64,000 nt of DNA, taken from positions 2,568,501-2,632,500 of the forward strand of contig JAZHRO010000012.1 in the NCBI GenBank assembly GCA_037157565.1. The letters run 5' to 3'. The first letter of the stretch is position 1. Every line of letters starts with the position of its first letter. Below the pieces are notes generated by a model, which saw nothing but the letters and a program-made list of their open reading frames with translations, ran no database searches and was not told the origin of the DNA. This document shows positions 1-11,202 of the stretch, piece by piece. The DNA is from Thalassia testudinum. Lineage: Eukaryota; Streptophyta; Magnoliopsida; Alismatales; Hydrocharitaceae. The translations under genes were made by a program, and so were the position numbers.

Positions 1-370
1 GATTACGCCACCCTGGGTTATAAGTGGCAGAGAACGGGTTGTTCCCCAGGGCGTAAGCGTCTTCTATGCCAGAAGACGTGTCCGCATGTAAATATGCGTC
101 CGAGCACACGGAGGCTTGGTCCTCCGTGTCGAAATACTGGCTCGCAGAAGCCAGTTCCACATGACTTACCGAGTCGCTTGGCGCGACACTCGGCAAGGAA
201 GGTCTTACAGGGTTTCTCAGGATAAGCGTAGTGTTGAAAGAATTGGAATTGTGATGGAGTGGTGAAGAGGTGTTTGCCATGTTTGTGGAGGAGGAGGATG
301 ATTCGGCTCTTTTTCTAAATTTAGCAGTCAATTCAAACAGTTCAGGGTTTTGTGACCTCCTCCCAAACAT
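1..370 (-). pseudogene. gag: gag of element G, core domain deleted (partial, runs off left edge)
   Basis: This is the capsid/nucleocapsid gene start of G. ATG lies at 368-370 in minus orientation, and the protein opens MFGRRSQNPELFEL, the same start as element A's gag and like the MLGRRS start of B and C. About 30 residues in, the reading frame jumps without a break to MANTSSPLHH, which in A lies near the end of gag (27418). The retrotrans_gag core, about 960 bp in A, is therefore missing in frame. The frame then stays open to base 1 and ends in NNPFSATYNPGWRN, a conserved gag C-terminal motif also seen in B and C. Without the core this gag could not form capsid by itself. The join has a short ATG-like microhomology, suggesting template switching or a slipped deletion. 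Confidence 0.8.
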
Positions 371-1750
371 GCACTACCGCAGGAAGACTTGGGGAGATGA
401 GAAGGGAAAAGAGATGAGAGAAATGACGCCGCAAAGGTACACTTGATTACAAATCAATACAGTCAAGTTCCTAACCTCTACAGTGTGCCCTTAGACCTAA
501 AGATCTAAGTTACCTACTATCACTAACTACGGAACCGAATGCGAGCACCGCGGAACCACTGGGCCAGATTGAAAGGCCGTTTGCCCCAGTCTTAGACACC
601 CGATAGCACGTGGGAACTCTCACCAGTACGTAGCCACTACACGCAGGTAGTTAGACCTCCAATCCTTAGTAAGGGTCAAGTTACTACCAATTTTAATTAG
701 AGGCTTAGGGTCAAGTGCTTTTGGAATGTGAAGGGCGTTGTTTACGGGTAATGCCCAAGTGATTGATTTTTCAGGTGTGTAAAACAAGCATGCAACAGGG
801 AAATCTCCCCGAATTGAAGTTCTTAATTGGTGAATGGTTTTTAGAGTTCAGCCTTAAGTAGTATGGATTTTAGGATTTCGCTAAATTACCAATTCAACCA
901 ATCTCCGGGTTTTTTTGTGAGAATACAAGTTTTCTTTCTAAGCCCAAGAAACCCTTCTTCAATATCGGTTAGTTAATGCATGCTAAAATGCAATGGGCTA
1001 CCCTAAATGGAGATTTCTATGTGTGGATGCACGAGTCAGTTTTATATCAGTGTGAAAGGGAGCCAAAGCACTTCAATTCAAGTGCTCCCAATCACTAGAA
1101 ATGATTTCCACACACAAGGCTTCAACCAAAAGATAAAGAAATTCAAATTATTGGGGTTGAAGTATTCGGGATCGAATCTCAGGCAAGTTGAAAAGTCATG
1201 GTGGGGTTGGAATTAACTCAATTCCAAGTCTCCTCACCAAAAATGTGATCCCGAATTGAAAATAAGTGAGGCAAAAGAGGGGTGCAATCAATCTTTTTGT
1301 ATTTGCCTCAAAGAATACTTCACACGGTGAGAAATTCAAGAATCAAGATTCTCAGATTTTCGCTATGCGAAGTTGGGCGGGAAATCCAGGGGCGGTAGGA
1401 GTGAAGACAGTCAAACAAACAAGTGAATTTTAATCCACTTGCCCCAAGAGATCCCAAGAAGTTTTTCTAGTTTTTAGTTTTTAATTTTTTATTTATTTAT
1501 TAAGGTGGCAAGTTAACCCTAGTTTGCTAAGAAAAGAAAACCTACTTGTTCAGCAACGTGGGCGAAGCTCCAATGCTGTGTTGGCATCTTCACGCTCTCG
1601 TTCCTGCCCTGGACCTGCTCACGTCTTCGACTTCGTCTACCTTCCTTCTCCCTCCACCAGGTTCACCTGCACACCAAAAACAGAAATACCTGTGAAGATA
1701 GAAGAGAAAAATTGAAAGGAATTGAATAGAAACTTACTTGAAGGCGCACT
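371..1750 (-). other. Untranslated leader of element G
   Basis: Non-coding leader between primer site and gag, matching A's leader (24991-26365) along its whole length. It holds the GGGC...GCCC hairpin at 733-756 and the palindrome GAATCAAGATTC near 1340. Short ORFs here are not conserved as protein. Confidence 0.8.
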
Positions 1751-1768
1751 TCCCTGGCAACGGTGCCA
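1751..1768 (-). promoter_or_regulatory. Primer binding site of element G (tRNA-Asp type)
   Basis: The minus strand reads TGGCACCGTTGCCAGGGA, 16 of 18 matches to the complement of the plant tRNA-Asp 3' end (TGGCGCCGTTGCCGGGGA, from general knowledge). It lies 11 bases inside the LTR end (CA, complement TG at 1780-1781). Confidence 0.85.
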
Positions 1769-1779
1769 GAAAAGATGTA

Positions 1780-2547
1780 TGGTTGGCCCGGATAGGTTGT
1801 TAATATGATGATTTTATCGTTGAAATGTGTATAGTGGTTAACCTAAATCGGACCTAACCATATCTTTACAAAATTTTTAACCTGGCCTATTTGATTTTAT
1901 CTTGTCACTTTTAGGCCCAGGGTTGAACTCAGGGAAGTGGGGTACAAGTTAAGTTTCTACGCTTTTCCTACAACGGGTCTCTTCCGTTTGTTTATTGTGT
2001 TTTTGGTGTTTTTCTTATTTAGATATTTTTTTTCTGATAATCTTAGTCCTTGAGGCACACCCTCAAAATTGGGTTCTTGGCTTCAAGCCAAAACAGAATA
2101 AAAAATGGGTCTTGCTATTTGCAAGACGAGGTACTTGCAAGTCAAAGATTATCTTTTCTCTTTTATATATTTTTTTTATCTTTTTACTAACAGAAAAGAA
2201 AAACAGAAATAGAGTAAATACAGTATATATATATGTAAATATTATGTATATAAATGGGTGGGGGTGGAGGTGACGATGGAGTGTAGCACGATGTCGAGTC
2301 GGTCATCGTCTAGAGAGACGCAACCAACACGACTAGGTGCCGCGTGGAAAGTGGGATGGATGGTGGAAGATGTATGTGTCCACGCTTTTTGTATGCGTGT
2401 ATCGGGAAATATCAGCAACTGGTGCAGATATTGCCGCGATACAGTGTATGGTAAATAATGTGAGAAAATATATATATGTATGTATATAAGTAAATATATC
2501 TATATGTATATATATAGTTATAAATGTATAGGTATATATGTATATGT

Positions 2548-2630
<83 letters not shown>

Positions 2631-2638
2631 TGTATATG

Positions 2639-2669
<31 letters not shown>

Positions 2670-2937
2670 ATATGTATATAGCTATATATGTATATGTATA
2701 TAAATATATATATATATATGTATATATAATACTATATAGATGTATATATATATATTTGTATATATAATACTATATAGATGTATATATATATATATGTATA
2801 TATATGTATAATAATAATATATGTATATGGGTATATGTATCTAGATATGTAGATATATGTACATAGTTACATAGATATATATCTGTATATATGTATGTAT
2901 ATATATATATAAGTATATGTATAAGTATATAGATATA

Positions 2938-2984
<47 letters not shown>

Positions 2985-3015
2985 ACTAATACATAAGTAT
3001 ATAGATACTACAATG

Positions 3016-3069
<54 letters not shown>

Positions 3070-4266
3070 TATATGTTTGTCTATATATATATATGATACT
3101 ATATATAAGTATACGTATATATATAAGTTTATAATAGTGTTTATGTGTGTGTGGGTGTGTGTAAGTGTTGGTGAAGGTTTGTGTGTGCGTCGGTGTAATG
3201 TGTGCTGTGAGTGAGAGAGAGAGAGAGAGAGAGCGGGGGAGAGAGAACGCAAGAGAGAGCGGGAGAGGGGACGCAGCCGCAACTCCTGGAGTGACGATAA
3301 GTCGTCTGCAGATGGTGGCCATCGTTTGGAGGTCGCGGGAGCACGGGCGCGTACTCACGCAGAGGAGATGAAGAGTCTGCGTCGGCTTGCTACGAATGTG
3401 GAGGCTCGCAACAGTGCGTGCGGGGCTCTGTGGGTGCTGGCAGGGAGGTGGGAAGAGGGCCTGGCCGGCCGCGACAGTGCGCGCAGCGGCTGGTTGCAGG
3501 CGCGAGGGAGGGTGACAGAGCGGACGAACGGAGGCGAGGAAGGCCTGCAGGCGCGCGCGGAGGTGCTGGGGTGCCTGCAGTTGCTCGTGGAGGCTGCAAG
3601 GGCCACTGCTGCTGCTGCCGCTTAGCTGCTACTGCTGCTGCTTCAAGCTTCAGACCTTGAAGCGGCAGCAATGGTGGGAAGAAGAGAGAACAAAAGAAAC
3701 GAAAAAGAGAACCACCACGCCCGCCGGCTCTTTGAACAGCTGGGCGGTGGTGGTCTCATTGTGGTGGTGTGCACCACAGTGAGAGCTCCTACTCACCAGG
3801 TATCGCCTTGGAGGAGAGCCGACGTATGGGAGGGGAATGGAGGGGAAGGTGGTGGTCGGGAAGCTGCTGGTGGTCTTGTTCTCTTGCTGCCGCCAACCAC
3901 CTGAAGAAGAAGAACCCATGGCTTCTTAAAGAAGATGAGAGCATGGCTGCTGCAGGGAGAGGGAGAGAATGGCAGCCGCAGGGAATGGGTTTGGCAGGGA
4001 GAGGGTGCGGGAAGTTGCATGCATGCAACCGTAGGGAAGCTTAACAAAAGTCAAGTGGGAAAAATAAAAGATGTGGATTTTTGCAAAGAGGCACTTGAGG
4101 AAAAACGTAATTTGTGAGGCCTTTTATTTCATTCTCTTCTCCTTTCAATAAAATGCATGAATGCATGTATTTCTACAAATGCAACTATGGAATCCTAATA
4201 TGCATAGGTAATGCTAGGAAATGGCATAGGAAGGCATTATTGCAGGCGTATTTTGAGGTGCAATAA
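1780..4266 (-). repeat. 5' LTR of element G
   Basis: About 2.49 kb, bounded on the minus strand by a degenerate TT(G) start and a CA end. It corresponds to A's LTRs (22237-24965 and 32471-35189) in reverse orientation, including the long (TA)n tract and the U3 sequence around 4090-4260. The TATA box present in A's 3' LTR is degraded here (CTTTAAG-like near 3925). Long overlapping ORFs at 3000-4050 are low-complexity artefacts. Confidence 0.85.
2461..3260. repeat. (TA)n-rich tract, then GT and GA microsatellites, in G's LTR
   Basis: About 670 bp of nearly pure TATA/TATG sequence, including an uninterrupted (TA)39 at 2551-2628, followed by GTGTGT and GAGAGA runs to about 3260. A's LTRs carry the same tract in the same relative position (23625-24270 and 33875-34495). 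Confidence 0.95.
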
Positions 4267-5510
4267 GTAGGGACGGTGGAGAGGAGCCTAATGGTGGTGG
4301 TTGCACAGCAAAGGGCGGTCAGAGTTGTCGTCAGCAACGAGGAAGCTACCAGGGTGGCAGGTGTTCACCAGCATGCGAAGACTACTGGAGAGCTTGTCGT
4401 GGGCATCGGCGAGTTCCTGAGGGTGAGGCGAGATCGATAGCATCGACAGAATGAACTCTCTTAGATAGACGAGGCGGCTGCGTGTGGAGATGGACGGCCG
4501 GTGTTGGGTTCTTCTTGGAGAAGAAGAACAGTGTTGAAGAGGAAGACGACGGCGTTGGTGAGGGTGGTGCATACGGTGGTGGTGTGCAGAGGCGTGGCCG
4601 CATGATGAAGTCAGTGGTGTGTGCGACTGTGCGCTTCTGTAGGTGCGAGAGGACGATGGGGGTCGGGCCTCTGTGCATGGGTAGCAGGGGGTGGAGAGAT
4701 GAAGAGGGGGGTCCTCCTATTGTGGTTGGCGGAGGAAGGCACGCGGTAGAGGTTTTGGCGCACGGAGGAGAAGGGAAGGCGTGGTTGAGGAGTCGGTGCA
4801 GATCTTCAAACATCCGGGAAGATTCCCAGATGACTTAACTGAATGGCAGGCGCATAGTTGAGGGTGTTGATGGTGTCTTGCAATGGTGGTGGGGGGCGCG
4901 ATCGAGGAAGGAAGGCATGCGGTGATGGTGTTGGCGCATGGTAAAGGTGGAGAGAGGAATGATAACTACGTGGCCTTCAGGCACACGCTCATGGTAAGCT
5001 ACACAAGCCACTGATGGCGCGGCAGTCTGTCACCCTGCCTGCCCATGGTGGTGTGGACTTGTGTATACGGTTGAGGCGGGCGGTGATGAGTGGAGCACGT
5101 TGATGGAGTGGGTGGTGGCCTACCAAGCTCAGTGGTCTGTTGCTCTTCTTATAGTGGTTGGATGGATTTCAAACTAATTGGATGGGGAGGAGCGTCGTGG
5201 CCATTAAAGTCAGATTCGCTTTTCCCAGTTGCTTCAATGGCGACCTTCAATGGCATCCTCCCTCGTAGTGTCAGCCACTAGCATGCATCCGTAAAGATGA
5301 AATCAATAAACAAATAATATTGGCAAATTTATGTTTGAACCTACAAAGTTTACTAAATGAGTTATTATTCCTAACAATGCATGTGACTTTCATACATGCC
5401 AACTTATACTCTAACTTATTTACATACTAATGCATACTATCTAAATGAATGTGTTACCTTAATGTTTAGGCATTTAAACATTTAATTAGCTCACAAATAT
5501 GTGCTTATCA
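4267..5510 (-). repeat. 3' LTR of element H (truncated by G)
   Basis: On the minus strand it starts TGATAAGCAC (CA at 5509-5510) next to the PPT and is cut at 4267 by G. Bases 4272-4710 align with 39832-40271 of the other H LTR. The uninterrupted GAAGAGGGGGG near 4701-4711 is the empty target site of element C. ORFs at 4288-4838 lie in both H LTRs and are GC-rich LTR sequence, not genes. Confidence 0.8.
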
Positions 5511-5547
5511 AATGCCCTCATGCCTAATTTTTACTAGTCCTTAGCAA
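5511..5547 (-). promoter_or_regulatory. Polypurine tract and adjacent hairpin of H
   Basis: The minus strand reads TTAGGCATGAGGGCATT then the LTR TGAT. The upstream hairpin TTTGCTA...TAGTAAA (5528-5547) is a decayed form of the TTTTGCTA/TAGCAAAA stem found at the same place in A, B, C and D. The PPT primes plus-strand DNA synthesis. Confidence 0.75.
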
Positions 5548-6979
5548 ATTCAAGCAATAACCTAGCACTCCAAGTAGACTAGCCAACCCAATCGATCTTC
5601 CTTTAGAAACATGTTAAATTCAAGCTTTAGACCTAAGGTTCCCAAGTAGTTGCTAAGTTACAAACTAGGTCAGCTAAAGATGAGTTTCAGGCAAAAGTTT
5701 TCTTGATTTCTAACTCTACCCTAGGGTTTATTGGTTAGGGAGATTAAAGCATTCGTCCATGTGCATTGGTCTAAGTTATTTGAGGTTGATTTGATTGCCA
5801 ACCTAGAAAAAGATAAAGAAAGAGGTTTTTTTTTTTGGTAATATATATATTTTTGTTTGATTCCTCTAGGTTTAACCTTGGATCAGCTATCAACACGGTC
5901 TGTGTTAGATTCATTATCCCCATCACCGAACCTCAAAGGGTGCCTATCTTTCGATGCTTCGATATTGCACCGCCCATAGCAACCCCAAGAACTCCTTGCA
6001 ATCGACACTTTGAGATAGTATCGCCCATGGATTTCTTAAGCGAATTCAGTCCTGTGGCAATCGGTACTTCGAGATAGGGTAGTCCATGGTACTTGAACCG
6101 CACAATATGCTTACATGCCCCCAGTAGGATAGATATCCTAAGAGACAAGCATCGAGGAGGTGACATGTTATCATCGCATCATCAAGGTGAGTATATACTC
6201 CACCTCTCCTGTGGCAGGAACTCGTCTAATCAAATTGTGTTTTCAACTTCTCCTAAGTCAGAACTAAAAGAAACAAATTTTCTTTTAAGAAAGGAATTAA
6301 GATAATCTTTATTTACACAAGACCAAGTGTGTGTGAAATGTGGATGCTTAGGTTACGAGGACTTGTGAACCAAAAGGTAGAAAAAGACACCAGGTACTAC
6401 CCAGCCTTTAACTAAATCCCTAGTTTTCCTTCCTCAACCACTTGTGGAATGGTCCACAACTTAACTCCTACTTGAGTTTTTAAGTCCAAACGGACCCTAA
6501 GGGTCTCAAGCTAGTAGCTTAACTTAGGTTCTAAAGTCAGAAACCTAGAGTCAACTTAGTTTAACCTAAAGTTCTTGTCTTATGCTTAAGAATGCAAGTC
6601 CCAGCCAGTTGAGCTCAATACTATAATTTTTTTTTTCTAAATCAATGCAAATGTATGCAATGCAGAATGCTTTAACTAAATGCATGAATGCACTATATAT
6701 AAATGCTATGTATATCCCCAAATACACCCCCCATGCCTAAAATCTTCAATGTCCGTATTGCATAGAAGGATATTACTTGGGTCAGAGTTGGCTGCCATTA
6801 TTTTGTTGGTAGCCGAGTAACCAAAGAATCTGCAAATCAGGTTCAAGGATCGCAGAAATAGGCCCTAAAAATGAGCAAAGTAACACAGGCCTCGAAAATA
6901 GATAACCTAGGATGTTGATGAGCTGATGATGAATCCTGATAGCAAATTCTCGCCCAACCAGGATGGGAATGAAATCTTC
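5548..6979 (-). other. Non-coding 3' spacer of H with a second PPT-like block
   Basis: No convincing ORF. At 6726-6757 the minus strand carries GGACATTG, a 7-base spacer and TAGGCATGGGGGG, the post-ORF block found in all five Athila-like families here. An 80-codon plus-strand ORF at 5835-6077 has no recognisable match or context. Confidence 0.7.
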
Positions 6980-7627
6980 CTAAGTCACCAAAGGAGGTTC
7001 TAATGGATATAGTACAATAGCAACCTCTAAACGGGTAGGGGGAGGATGACAAGGATGCTCCAAAAGAGATGGGGAATGAATAGTGCAGAGATAAACCCCA
7101 AGGGTGATGGACTGACCATAGAAAGCATCAATCCATACCCGGTACCCCATTACAAGAGATATTGGTCTGTTAAGCCCCCCAGTCAAAACAGTAGTGAGCA
7201 TATCTTTAAGCCAAGGATCATCTAGGGTGCCCAAGTTTCGATGTTGCAGAAAGGTCATAAGATCTAGGTTGGGTCTAATCAGCTTAGTGTCCATTCCTAA
7301 CAGCCTTCCTAATTCCTCAATCACATCCCTAGCATCCCTTGTACTATCACAAGTATCTTCCTACACTTCATCAATGATCATTTCAAGGTATAGAGTCAAA
7401 ATTTCACCTTTAGACTTAGGCAAATTAGAGGGTGACTCTAAATCAAATGAAGGCAGGTTGGAAGCAACAGATTACACATAAATCTCAGAAGTTGCTTCCA
7501 CGTTTTTCATTATTTGATCTTGAAGAGGAATAGCATTAATAGGAGTATGGAGGAAACCTAAGTCGATCAAATCTGTGACATCCTCGGGGTCTAATTCTTC
7601 AAATAAGACATAATCACCCTTAGTGTC
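6980..7627 (-). pseudogene. H long ORF, 3' portion (unrecognised protein)
   Basis: Continuation of the H reading frame after the 28-kb element B. Removing B and one GTGTC copy restores one frame across 35937 and 7627 (local read-through FKIWSDTKGDYVLF). This part contains in-frame stops, a TAA at 7472-7474 and a TAG about 100 bp further on, then stays open to the stop near 6980 (segment from 7324: MIEELGRLLGMDTKLIRPNL). I recognise no domain: no RT (xxDD), DDE integrase, D-L-G protease or zinc knuckle. It occupies the position of gag-pol in H, so it is probably a family-specific protein of a non-autonomous element, or a captured gene. Confidence 0.6.
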
Positions 7628-10225
7628 TGATGGGAACACATCATGAGTCATAACTAGCTTAATTTGATCTTATTAAGTCATTAAAAGCTCCTACATACCC
7701 ATTGGAAGATCATAAGGGCACCATACACTAATTTGTGAAGAAAATTAGAAAAAGGGTTAAAATTTCAATTTTACCATCACATCTTGAATGCAGAATAACC
7801 ATGGGTTTTCTCAGGGGATAATTAAGGGTCAAATGGTTCTAAAAAACTAACAAGTGGGATAGAACAGACAGAAAAGAGTTCTCGCACGTTTTGAGAATTA
7901 AATGACTTTTGAAACTCTAAAAATAGACTCGCTTAATTAACTGAGGTTATGGTCAAGATAAAATTCATTTAAACCCTCTAAAATTCATATAAAAATATTC
8001 TCTAGGGTTTGGTACCTTCAAATTGACCATCAGAACCCATCTTAACCCAAAATAGTCTCAAGTTGACATTTACCCTAATTTGGGTTTTTGCATAAATTAC
8101 CCAGTCAAACGTGGTCAAAACCAAAATCCAACCTCACCATTAGATTCCTTAGGTCCAAATTAGATTTGTACCAACATTTGGACCCAACCCGAGATTGTCT
8201 TGACCTATTTTGTAACTTGGTCCTATTTGATTACAAATATGCCCTTAACTTTCAAAATATTTACAAAAAGACCCCTAACTTTGTCATGGTTTAAACAAAT
8301 GGGTCCCTATCGCCATTAATCATATTCCTACTTGCTCCGACGACCTAAAATTGGCAAGATCTCCTTGATTCCTTAACAAATCCCTTTCAAATTTGAAAGG
8401 GAAGTTCGTCAAGGAACTCCCTTCCAATTTAGCCATTCCTTGGGCTCCAAGACATGCCCAAATCGCCATGCGAACCAATCAAAGATTGGGTTTCTTTCAT
8501 CTGCGAAACTTTCCAAGCTTGAGAGCTTGACTCTCAAGTCCTTGTTGCCTCTAGATCCCTATAAAAGGAACCCCAGATCCCTCCGAGTTCTTCACGCTCG
8601 AAATCGGCCAGAAATACCCTCAATTCCTCTTCTCTCTCTTGGCTGAATCGCTCCTCGACATCCGGCGACCTCCTCCGCCTCTCTTCGTCCTCTGTTCGCA
8701 ATACTGGTGGCAGAGCTATCTCTCCCATCTTCTTCCACGCCGAGCCATACCAGCTGGTGCTTCTATCCTTGTCTTCCTCGCCGTCTCCTACCTACCGGAG
8801 CAATCCTCTTCTCCGACGTCGGCAACACCATAACTGGCACCATCTTCTCTCTCCTTCATCCGCTACTGCTTTCAACCGCTTCCTCAACTCCTCCTCATCA
8901 TGCTAGCAACTTCGATACACCGTTTCAACTCCACTAACGATGTCTGCGACTTCGTCTTCCTCTGCTCTGGCCAGACCTCCAGTGAAGCTCTCTACTCACT
9001 CCACTACTCTAAACCCTTTGCCGACCACCTCACAACCTTAGCCTCACCTTCCCGCACATTTCCCCTCTCTTATTTCCTCCTTTCGCTCACTCAAACTCAC
9101 TCCCGAACACACCCACCTACTCATGCATAGTTTGCATCTATCTGGCCACCACATACGTCCATCCACTACACCACCATCACCGTTGCATTCGTCGTCATCC
9201 GACGACCGTTCGTGAACTTTCTAACACAACCATTAGGCCTTATTTCTGATTTCAAGTAACCAGCTCTGGCCACCATTAAAGCTGACCTCCAAGCAAGCTG
9301 CAAATATGCTCTAGGGCACCTCTACTCCAGGTGTTAGCTCCAGGCTATGTGGAATCAGTGACTGCAGGTGTCCAGGTCCTCAAGCAAAGGCTTCCACAGC
9401 CGTAGCCTCGTCAATTCATCTAATTACTTCACTGTAGTAGTTCATGGTGAAAAGAATGGGACATAGTCCCACATCGTGAATTCTAAAGTAGCTGCAGTGA
9501 TATAAGAGTAAAAAGTGATGTTGGCTTATCTCCTTCGAGTCACTGGGGTTAGGTCCCTACCACGCCCTCGCCTGCACTCACGCCCCACGGGTCTGGGCTT
9601 GATCCTATTACCCAAATACCCGAGTTTGGTCTGTCTTGGTTCGCTTGTCTAAGAAGAGAAGAAGAGAAAAAGAGAAGAGAACGGGGGGGTTTTGCTCTGA
9701 GGAGATTTGGTTGACACTTAGCCAAAATTAGGTAACCTTCCCCCTTTGCGTGAAGAAGAAGAAAAGAAGAGGAGCCGCACAAGCAGAGAAGAAAGAAGAA
9801 GAAGAAGAGAAGAAGAAGGAAAGCAAGAAGAAGAAGAGAAGAAGGAAAGCAAGAAGAAGCAGAAGAAGAAATCAAACGTTTAAGACGTCTCATTAGATAT
9901 TCAGACGACTAAGATCATTTCATATATATATCTATTGAATTCTATTTGTCATTATTATAGGGAGTAATTGGTCATTCAAATCACCATTTTACTCCATTCT
10001 TTTTGCAGTCTGATACTTGATCCTATTACTACATTACTCTGAATCAATTTCTGATTACAATTTCATATCTCGATTGTTTTAAATTGCAATTTTGAATGTT
10101 GAATTCCTATTTGCTCCCAGCGAACGACCTCGAACTTTTTTGAGTAATAAATTTTATCTGTTTGAGAGCTACTTTGGCTATATTACAACGAAGCAATTTT
10201 AAAACACTGATTTATCCCTCCAACA
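7628..10225 (+). repeat. 5' LTR of element B
   Basis: 2598 bp, TG...CA. The TATA box is TATAAAAGG at 8560-8568, just upstream of a CT-rich probable transcript start. Short ORFs between 8440 and 9130 are in LTR sequence and are not conserved as protein in the 3' copy. A purine-rich GAA/AAG tract at 9650-9870 explains a false minus-strand ORF. Confidence 0.95.
8560..8568 (+). promoter_or_regulatory. TATA box of B's 5' LTR
   Basis: TATAAAAGG, retained identically at 21306-21314 in the 3' LTR, followed by CT-rich sequence typical of plant transcript starts. Confidence 0.7.
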
Positions 10226-10228
10226 TTT

Positions 10229-10246
10229 TGGCATCATTGCCAAGGA
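10229..10246 (+). promoter_or_regulatory. Primer binding site of B (decayed tRNA-Asp type)
   Basis: TGGCATCATTGCCAAGGA, three bases after the LTR. It differs from the tRNA-Asp complement at five positions, all transitions, consistent with age and cytosine decay. Confidence 0.8.
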
Positions 10247-11202
10247 GCAACGTGCAATTCTGATCTCTTGATTACAATAATCAGATTGGATTCTAACTTG
10301 CTACATCTCTTTTGATTGTGATATGTTTCAGAGAGGACTCATTAAAGGAAGATTAGCTGCACATCAACCACTCCTGGGGTAGGTAAACTCCATCTACCTT
10401 CTTCTAAGCCCCTGAATCTAAAAAAGCTAAAAAAAAAAAGAAGGAAAAAATAAATTAGGTTCAACTTGCATTTCATTCTTACCTTAATCATCAAGTTGCT
10501 TGATTTGATACATTCTATTTAGAAAACACCCAAAACCCTGATTTCTACACCTACTTAAAGTTTAAAGTATCTAGGGCAATCACTTTCTTATTTGAGCCCT
10601 GGATACTACATTTGGAAGAAATTGATTGATCAATCAGAGCCAACTAGGGCTTCCAATTTAGGGTTTTAGAGACACACCTGCTTAAACAAGAATCAAATTT
10701 CCTAAACATTGTGTGCCTAAGCCTTGATTGAATTGATCTATTCAAGCAAACTCTAAAATCAGGCTCTTAATCTCACTTGAACACTAAAAGAGGGACCTAA
10801 ATTTTTCAAAGGAAGCAGGTGAAGTTGACCCACCTTGTTGGGTCAACCAATCTTCAAATTAGGTCACCTTTCACAAAAACATCTTAAAAGTTCAAGTGAA
10901 ATCATAAGTGCCCTTGCTCTTAATTAAAGTTGGTAGACTTAAGAGGTCAAGTCCCCATTCTGGTCTACATGAAACATCAGTGACAAGAGAGGTCGGGTGG
11001 GGGAAATACTGTAACCCGTCGGGGTGCTCTACCATGTAGGGGTCTTCGCGGGACTCTCCCCCTCTGGCTGTCCAAGTAATTCTCAGGTGGACGGCTTTCT
11101 GACTCAGGGGTATCATCCGCCCCAAACCTCTATAGTCATCCAAAATTTTTGGGTGTCTTGATTAGGTCCATCACTTGCTACCCTCGTCCATTCCATCGGT
11201 GC
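10247..11202 (+). other. Untranslated leader of B
   Basis: Non-coding sequence between primer site and gag start. An 83-codon minus-strand ORF at 10892-11143 shows no family resemblance. I see nothing else in it. Confidence 0.7.

Larger units (their letters stand above)
1..4266 (-). mobile_element. Element G: 5' part of an A-family Athila-like retrotransposon, inserted in H's 3' LTR
   Basis: Read on the minus strand this is LTR, primer site, leader and start of gag, matching element A (22237-26456) throughout. The rest of G lies left of the window. Its right edge (LTR start) abuts GTAGG (4267-4271). The same GTAGG is present uninterrupted in the other H LTR at 39827-39831, so G inserted into H's 3' LTR and the TSD is probably GTAGG; the second copy lies outside the window. 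The LTR start has decayed from TG to TT. Confidence 0.9.

Noticed and set aside
2986..3358. Ser/Leu/Ile-Tyr-rich ORFs
   Set aside because: Products of (TA)n, GT and GA microsatellites.
9549..9893. Leu/Ser/Phe-rich 114-codon minus ORF resembling a membrane protein
   Set aside because: It is the GAA/AAG tract of B's LTR, repeated at 35252-35599 for the same reason.
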